Origin: LMUY01 sp964245495
Lineage (GTDB): Bacteria > Pseudomonadota > Alphaproteobacteria > Acetobacterales > Acetobacteraceae
Direction of reading: 5' to 3'
Length of the DNA: 14,375 bases
Assembly: GCA_964245495.1 (NCBI GenBank)
Contig: CAXTNC010000076.1
Coordinates: 1 to 14,375, forward strand
In this document: positions 6,651-14,375 of the stretch, piece after piece
How the letters are laid out: every line of letters begins with the position of its first letter
How positions within the stretch are numbered: the stretch's first letter is position 1
Made by a program: the position numbers and the translations under genes
Notes under the pieces: generated by a model
What the model saw: only the letters and a program-made list of their open reading frames with translations
Told to the model about the DNA's origin: nothing
Databases searched by the model: none

Positions 6651-8597
6651 ATGGCTGCCCAGTTCTCCCCGCCGACCAGCATTCCAGCAGGCAGCGACCC
6701 GCAGGACTCCCTGTTGGCCGACATGAACGGCGACGGCATCCCGGACCTGGTCGTGGCCGATGACGGGACGCAATCGGTTTCCGTCCTGTTGGGCGATGGC
6801 AAGGGCGGCTTCGGTGCGCCAACCTCATATGCCGCGGGCGCATACCTGTTCAGCATCGCCGCGGTGGACGTGAACGGGGATGGGTTGCCGGACATCGTCG
6901 GCGTCAGCAGGTTCAACGGAAACTCCGTCACCACGCTGCTGAACAACGGCCACGGCGGGTTCAGCATCGGCCCGAGCTATGCTGTTGGCGACACGCCCAC
7001 CACCATCACGGCGGCTGACCTCAATGGCGACGGCAAGCCCGACCTCGTGGTCGCGAATTCTGACGATGGCAGCCTGTCCGTGCTGCTCAACGATGGCCAG
7101 GACGGCTTCACGACCAAAACCTACTACAACCTGCCGGCTGGCACCACCGGATCCAGCCTGACCACATACAAGGCGACCGTTGCCGACGTGACCGGCGACG
7201 GCAAGCCTGACATCATCGTGGCTGACAAATGGGACAACACGGTGGACGTGCTGCCCGGCGACGGCCTTGGCGGCTTCGGCCCGGCCATGCGATACCCGAC
7301 CGGGGCAAACCCAGCCTCTGTCGCCGTGGCTGACCTCAACGGCGATGGCCGGCCCGACATCATCACCGGCAGCGACGGCGCCGCGAGCGTTTCCGTGCTG
7401 CTCGCCAACTCAACCGGTGGATTTGCCGCCCCCGTCGCCTACGGCACCGTGTACGACGTGAACTCCATCGCGGTCGCTGACTTGAACGGCGACGGCCATC
7501 CGGACCTGGTGGCTGCCGGCTACGTCTCCCCTGCGGTGTCCGTGCTGGTCAACGACGGAACCGGCAAGTTCGCGCCGCAGGTCCAGCTCGCCACCGCCAG
7601 CGTGCCCGTGGCTGTGCTCGCGGCCGATCTCAACGGCGACGGCAAGCCTGATGTCGTCGCCACCAACCTGCAAAGCGGCACCGACACCGTGCTGCTGAAC
7701 GCGACGCCGTCGCAGGGCCTGACGGTGCGCGGCGCCCACCAAGACTACCAGGTCGCAGTCGGGGCGGACGGCACGCTGACCCTGGCCGACAGCGTCGCCG
7801 GGCGCGACGGCACCCAGGTGCTGGGCGGCATCCAGGACATCCATTTCACCGACGGAACCGGGCGCATCGACGCCACCGGCACGGCCGGGGAAGTCGCCCG
7901 GCTGTACCAGGCGGCGCTGGACCGGCCCGCCGACTCCGCCGGCCTTGACTACTACACAGGCCTCATCAACGCGGGCACGCTCACGCTGGGCGGCACGGCG
8001 GCGTTCTTCATCGCCTCGGACGAGTTCGCCAACCGGTACGGCTCGCTGTCCCACCAGGCCCTGGTGCAGCAGCTCTACCAAAATGTGCTCGGACGCCCCG
8101 GGGACGCCGCAGGCGTGCAGTACTGGACGGGCCAGCTGAACTCCGGAGCCAGCGTCGGCTCCATCGTGCTCGACTTCTCCGACAGCGAGGAGAACAAGGA
8201 CCTGACCCGGGCCACGATCGGCGACAAGGACCAGTCCGAGGCGTCACGTCTCTATCAGGCAGCCTTCAACCGCACGCCCGACGCGCCGGGTCTGGACTAT
8301 TGGACGGGCGTGCTGGACCAGGGCTACACGCCCTCGTACGTCGCGGCCCAGTTCACCCAAAGCACCGAGTTCGCCGGGTTGTACGGCGGGCTGGGCAACG
8401 GCGCGTTCGTGGACGCGCTTTACCAGGACGTGCTGCACCGGGCCGGGGACGCCGCCGGCCGCAGCTACTGGACGGATGCCCTGAACAACGGCGCGTCAAA
8501 GGCGCAGGTGCTGCTCGGATTTTCCGACTCGCCCGAAAACCGCATCGGGACCGCCGCAGCCACGCATGACGGCTGGGTGTTCCTGCCGAACAGCTAA
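6651..8597 (+). CDS. VCBS/FG-GAP repeat beta-propeller protein with C-terminal DUF4214 repeats, probably secreted
   Basis: A 648-residue protein. Residues 10-350 are seven VCBS/FG-GAP repeats, each with a calcium-binding loop of form D-x-N/T-G-D-G-x-P-D at 24, 73, 123, 179, 228, 277 and 326. Spacing is 49 residues apart from one 50 and one 56, which fits a seven-bladed beta-propeller. Residues 357-408 resemble the linker of serralysin-like proteins (DYQVAVGADGTLTLADSV, then GGIQDIHFTDGT). Residues 412-632 are four DUF4214 units in two pairs, recognised by LYQAALDRPADSAGLDYYTG and variants, each pair ending in SDSEEN or SDSPEN. There is no N-terminal signal peptide. With the serralysin-like linker and short hydrophobic C-terminus, this suggests type I secretion, although no exporter is nearby. 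The likely role is extracellular or surface calcium-dependent binding. A GAAGG 14 bases before the ATG is weakly placed. Confidence 0.9.
   Translation: MAAQFSPPTSIPAGSDPQDSLLADMNGDGIPDLVVADDGTQSVSVLLGDGKGGFGAPTSYAAGAYLFSIAAVDVNGDGLPDIVGVSRFNGNSVTTLLNNGHGGFSIGPSYAVGDTPTTITAADLNGDGKPDLVVANSDDGSLSVLLNDGQDGFTTKTYYNLPAGTTGSSLTTYKATVADVTGDGKPDIIVADKWDNTVDVLPGDGLGGFGPAMRYPTGANPASVAVADLNGDGRPDIITGSDGAASVSVLLANSTGGFAAPVAYGTVYDVNSIAVADLNGDGHPDLVAAGYVSPAVSVLVNDGTGKFAPQVQLATASVPVAVLAADLNGDGKPDVVATNLQSGTDTVLLNATPSQGLTVRGAHQDYQVAVGADGTLTLADSVAGRDGTQVLGGIQDIHFTDGTGRIDATGTAGEVARLYQAALDRPADSAGLDYYTGLINAGTLTLGGTAAFFIASDEFANRYGSLSHQALVQQLYQNVLGRPGDAAGVQYWTGQLNSGASVGSIVLDFSDSEENKDLTRATIGDKDQSEASRLYQAAFNRTPDAPGLDYWTGVLDQGYTPSYVAAQFTQSTEFAGLYGGLGNGAFVDALYQDVLHRAGDAAGRSYWTDALNNGASKAQVLLGFSDSPENRIGTAAATHDGWVFLPNS
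6720..7652 (+). repeat. seven VCBS/FG-GAP calcium-loop repeats, period about 147 bases
   Basis: Seven loops of form D-x-N-G-D-G-x-P-D recur at 147, 150, 168, 147, 147 and 147 bases. DNA similarity between copies is high around the loop (GACCTCAACGGCGACGGC and near variants) and low elsewhere. The fourth copy differs: it has D-V-T-G-D-G and a preceding insert of about six residues. Confidence 0.9.
7884..8546 (+). repeat. four DUF4214 units
   Basis: Residues 412-632 of the repeat protein hold four units of roughly 50 residues built on LYQ-x(3)-R-x(6)-GLDYWTG-type cores. The cores begin near residues 418, 475, 534 and 590. Units 1-2 and 3-4 form two longer repeats of about 115 residues, suggesting a pair duplicated as a block. 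DUF4214 occurs mostly in secreted proteins of unknown function. Confidence 0.8.
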
Positions 8598-8727
8598 GGC
8601 CGGCCGCGGCGCTGATCCAGCCGCCATTTGACAGCGGCGCTGCGCCGGGCTGTTTGCCAGCCATGACCGGCTCCCGCACCAGTCCAGGCATCGAGCGGCA
8701 CGGCCCGGCCAATGCGGCGCCCCGGCC

Positions 8728-9798
8728 GTGAGGGTCGTCTTCATCGGCCTGTCCATCACCTCCTCCTGGGGCAACGGCCACGCGACCACCTACCGCTCGC
8801 TCATCGCCGGGCTGGCGGAGGCTGGCCACAAGGTGCTGTTCCTGGAGCAGGACCAGCCCTGGTACCGCGACCACCGGGACCTGCCCTGCCCGCCCTACTG
8901 CCAAACCGTTCTGTATGCCGAGGTGGACGAGCTGGCATCCCGCCACGCGGACGCGATCGCCGCGGCGGACCTGGTGGTGGTCGGCTCCTATGTGGCAGGC
9001 GGCCAGGCCGTCTGCCGCCTGGTGCAGCAGGTGGCGCGCGGAGTGGCGGCGTTCTACGACATCGACACCCCCGTCACCCTCGCCGCCCTGGCGGAGGGGC
9101 GCTGCGGCTATCTCACGCCCGAGCTGGTCCGCGGCTTTCCCCTGTACCTGTCATTCACCGGCGGCCCGACGCTGCGCCTGATCGAGCGGGAGTTCGGCGC
9201 CCCAGCCGCCCGCGCCCTGTACTGCTCCGCCAACCCGGCGCTCAACACCCCCGACCCGGCGGTGCAGCGGGTGGTTGACCTGGGTTACCTCGGCACCTAC
9301 TCAGCAGACCGGCAGCCCACGCTGGAGCGGCTGCTGTGCCAACCCGCCCGCGCCTGGCCGGAAGGCCGGTTCGACGTTACCGGGCCGCAGTACCCGCCTC
9401 TCGACTGGCCCGCCAACGTGGAACGGGGCGAGCACGCGCCGCCGGACATGCACCGCCTGTTCTACGCTTCCCAGCGCTACACCCTGAACGTGACGCGCGC
9501 CGACATGGTGCGCGCCGGCTACAGCCCCAGCGTCCGCCTGTTCGAGGCCGCCGCCTGCGGCACCCCCATCATCAGCGACTGGTGGCCGGGACTCGACACG
9601 CTGTTCGAGCCGGGCGCGGAGATCGTGGTCGCGCACGACGCGGCAGACGTGCTCCGCGCCCTGCGCGACGTGCCGGAAGCGGCGCGGGCGGCCATGGCGG
9701 CGCGGGCGCGGGCACGGGTGTTGCAAGGCCACACCGGGCGGCACCGCGCGGCGGAGCTGATCGGGCATGCCGAGGAGATCGCGCGTTCTGGACTTTGA
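8728..9798 (+). CDS. CgeB-type glycosyltransferase
   Basis: A 356-residue protein of the CgeB/GT-B type. The N-terminus VVFIGLSITSSWGNGHATTY and the segment VLFLEQDQPWYRDHRDLP are hallmarks of this proteobacterial subgroup. FYDIDTPVTLAAL and YLSFTGGPTLRLIE lie in the N-terminal half. The C-terminal half has YTLNVTRADMVRAGYSPSVR and then FEAAACGTPIISDWWPG at about 270-286, the part of the fold that normally binds the sugar nucleotide. It is presumably cytoplasmic and transfers a sugar from an activated donor; donor and acceptor are unknown. The start is GTG, because the conserved domain begins at once and no in-frame ATG lies near. A small GC-rich hairpin (8635-8647) precedes it. Its 3' end overlaps the debranching gene by 32 bases. 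Confidence 0.85.
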   Translation: MRVVFIGLSITSSWGNGHATTYRSLIAGLAEAGHKVLFLEQDQPWYRDHRDLPCPPYCQTVLYAEVDELASRHADAIAAADLVVVGSYVAGGQAVCRLVQQVARGVAAFYDIDTPVTLAALAEGRCGYLTPELVRGFPLYLSFTGGPTLRLIEREFGAPAARALYCSANPALNTPDPAVQRVVDLGYLGTYSADRQPTLERLLCQPARAWPEGRFDVTGPQYPPLDWPANVERGEHAPPDMHRLFYASQRYTLNVTRADMVRAGYSPSVRLFEAAACGTPIISDWWPGLDTLFEPGAEIVVAHDAADVLRALRDVPEAARAAMAARARARVLQGHTGRHRAAELIGHAEEIARSGL

Positions 9799-11665
9799 CC
9801 CCGATGCCGAGTGGCTGGAAGCCGATGGCCAGGGCGGGTTCGCCTCCGGCACGGCCGGGCTGGTCCGCACCCGGCGCTACCACGCCCTGCTGCTGGCCGC
9901 CGATCCCTCCCCATCCCGCCGCTTCGTGCTGGTCAACGGCATCGAGGCCTGGGTGGAGACCCCCGCCGGGCGCTTCGCCCTCAGCAGCCAAGCCTACGCG
10001 CCGGACACGGTGTTCCCGGACGGGCGCTGGCGCATCGCCGGGTTCACCGCCCTGCCCTGGCCGTGCTGGACCTTCGCGGGGCCGGACGGAACCCGGATCA
10101 CCCAGGAGCTGTTCGTGGCGCGCGGCCCCGCCGAAACCGTGCTGCGCTGGCAGGCCGACCGGCCGGTGCGGCTGACCGTCCGCCCCCTGCTGTCCGGCCG
10201 CGACTACCACGCGCTGCACCACGAGAACCCGGCGTTTGACGCCACCACCCGCCATGAGAGCGATGCGCTGCTCTGGCAGCCCTACCCGGGCGTGCCCGCC
10301 ACCACTGCCCGCGGCAACTTCGCCTGGACGGACGGCCCCGACTGGTACCGCGGCTTCACCTACGCCGCCGAGGCCGCGCGCGGCCTGGACGACGGCGAGG
10401 ACCTGCTCTCCCCCGGCGCCTTCACCTGGGAGGGCAGCGGGCCGGCCGTGCTGGTGCTGCGCGCCGGGTCCGCCGGCACGGCGGGCGTCGCGGAGCTTGA
10501 AGCGGCCGAACGCACCCGCCGCGCCCGCACCCGCCGGGACGTGGCGGCCAACGCCTACCTCGCCGTCCGCGGCGACGGGCAGACCGTGCTGGCCGGGTTC
10601 CCGTGGTTCACCGACTGGGGGCGGGACACCTTCATTGCCCTGCGCGGCCTGCTGATCGCCCGCGGCCGGCTGGCGGAGGCGGCGGGCATCCTGCTGGCCT
10701 GGGCCGGCCACGTCAGCGAAGGGATGCTGCCCAACCGCTTCCCCGACGGCGACGGCCCGCCCGAGTACAACTCGGCCGACGCCTCGCTGTGGTTCATCGT
10801 GGCCGTCCACGAGCTGATGGAGGCCGGCGCGCCCGCCGCCGCCGCCGCCCGCCTGCAAGCCGCCGCCCTCGCCATCCTGGAGGGCTACGCCGGCGGCGCC
10901 CGCTACGGCATCGCCGCCGACCCGAAGGACGGGCTGCTGCGGGCCGGCGTGCCCGGGATGCAGCTCACCTGGATGGACGCCAAGACCGGCGGTCACGTCG
11001 TCACCCCGCGCATCGGCAAGCCGGTGGAGCTGCAAGCGCTGTGGGTCAATGCCCTGGCCATCGCTGGGCGCTGGCCGGGCGGCAGCCGCTGGGTGGGCGC
11101 GGCGCTGCGGGCGCGGGACAGCGTGACCGCCCTGTTCCCCGACCGGGACACCGGCGGCCTCATCGACGTGCTGGACGCGGACGGCGTGCCCGGCGCGCGC
11201 GACCGCCGGGTGCGGCCGAACCAGGTGCTGGCGGCGGGCGGCCTGCCCATTCCCGTGCTGACGCCGCGCCAGGTCGCCGGGGTGGCGGCGCTGGCGGAGC
11301 GCGACGTCAAGGGCCTCTACAAGAAGGCCCTGGCACCCTGGCGGCGGACGACCCGGCCTACTGCCCGCACTACCGCGGCGGCCCGGCGGAGCGCGACGGC
11401 GCCTACCACCAGGGCACGGTGTGGCCCTGGCTGCTCGGCCCGTTCGTCGCCGCCTGGCTCGCCAGCCGCGGCGGCACGGCGGAGGCGAAGGCGGAGGGCC
11501 GCGCGCGCTTCCTGCCGCCGCTGCACGCGCACCTTCACACCGCCGGACTCGGCCACGTGTCGGAGGTGGCGGACGGCGACGCCCCGCACGCGCCGGGCGG
11601 CTGCCCGTTCCAGGCCTGGTCGCTGGGCGAGCTGATCCGCATCGAGGCCATGCTGGGAGCTGCCG

Positions 11666-11676
<11 letters not shown>
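9767..11676 (+). CDS. amylo-alpha-1,6-glucosidase (glycogen debranching type, GH133), interrupted by a one-base frameshift
   Basis: Glycogen-debranching-type enzyme predicted to hydrolyse alpha-1,6-glucosidic branches. Residues about 15-220 are the N-terminal beta-rich domain (WLEADGQGGFASGT, RRYHALLLA). From about 255 comes the (alpha/alpha)6 barrel: GFPWFTDWGRDTF with DWGRD at 283-287, NRFPDGDGPPEYNSADASLWF, LTWMDAKTGGHV with D404, and RPNQVLAAGGLP. The first frame runs from 9767 and reaches a stop at 11635, but after 11332 it reads as Arg/Thr/Ala-rich nonsense. The frame starting at base 11332 restores GTLAADDPAY, RDGAYHQGTVWPWLLGPFV, HVSEVADGDAPHAPGGCP and QAWSLGELIRI, stopping at 11676. 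Both halves are well conserved, so the intact gene would encode about 636 residues. The ATG at 9767 overlaps the glycosyltransferase gene, and the restored end overlaps the GH63-like gene by 11 bases. Confidence 0.88.
11330..11334 (+). other. frameshift site in the debranching enzyme gene
   Basis: Upstream, codons ending AAG-AAG-GCC-CTG keep G or C in every third position. The continuation GGC-ACC-CTG-GCG-GCG keeps that bias only if it begins at 11332, so the G at 11332 must be read twice. This is what a lost G in CCCTGG(G)CACCCTGG would give. The site lies in a near-tandem CCCTGGCA/CCCTGGCG repeat. It could be a natural mutation, an assembly error or -1 recoding; no classical X-XXY-YYZ slippery heptamer is present. 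Confidence 0.85.
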
Positions 11677-14374
<2,698 letters not shown>

Positions 14375-14375
14375 T

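Noticed and set aside
8635..8647. CGGCG-CTG-CGCCG hairpin after the repeat protein as a terminator
   Set aside because: The stem is only five bases and no T-run follows; such hairpins are common by chance at this GC content.
11333..11635. The Arg/Thr/Ala-rich C-terminus of the unshifted debranching frame
   Set aside because: It has no family similarity and poor third-position GC, while the neighbouring frame carries the conserved C-terminus.

Overview
The window is very GC-rich, with G or C at almost every third codon position. Gene content and protein style point to an alphaproteobacterium: GGDEF proteins with a YEVW-type N-terminal region, Crp/Fnr regulators with the VRR-type recognition helix, serralysin-like linkers joined to DUF4214, and small HNH proteins of a form common in Acetobacteraceae and Methylobacterium relatives. 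Rhodospirillales/Acetobacteraceae is my best guess, but the family cannot be fixed from sequence alone. No rRNA, tRNA, CRISPR array, insertion sequence or phage gene was seen.

Layout. Positions 1-1910 (minus strand) hold an NAD(P)-dependent MDR-family oxidoreductase cut by the window edge, preceded by a soluble GGDEF diguanylate cyclase. Divergent from the cyclase, across about 280 bases, is a Crp/Fnr-type regulator (2192-2965, plus). Convergent with that regulator is a two-gene chemotaxis adaptation unit, cheR then cheB (4905 to 2996, minus), joined by a 4-base ATGA overlap. No receptor, cheA, cheW or cheY lies beside it.

Positions 4906-5288 are a non-coding divergent region with a good sigma70-type promoter facing right. 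It leads to a coiled-coil protein with a C-terminal AT-hook-like motif (5289-6005) and a small HNH nuclease-type protein (6048-6392). After a 258-base gap comes a 648-residue secreted-type protein (6651-8597): seven VCBS/FG-GAP calcium-binding repeats at a near-constant 49-residue period, a serralysin-like linker, then four DUF4214 units.

Positions 8728-14374 (plus) are a tight three-gene carbohydrate unit: a CgeB-type glycosyltransferase, a glycogen-debranching-type amylo-alpha-1,6-glucosidase (GH133) and a 902-residue GH63-like glucosidase. All neighbours overlap. The debranching gene carries a one-base frameshift near 11332. Restoring the frame gives the conserved C-terminus and an end that overlaps the GH63-like gene by 11 bases.

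The left half is signalling (c-di-GMP, a Crp-type regulator, receptor methylation). The middle is a DNA-associated pair and a secreted repeat protein. The right half probably builds and trims an alpha-glucan or other glycoconjugate. The least explained parts are the glycan trio with its frameshift, the AT-hook/HNH pair, the propeller-DUF4214 chimera and the isolated cheRB pair. None of these amounts to a clearly new system on sequence alone.
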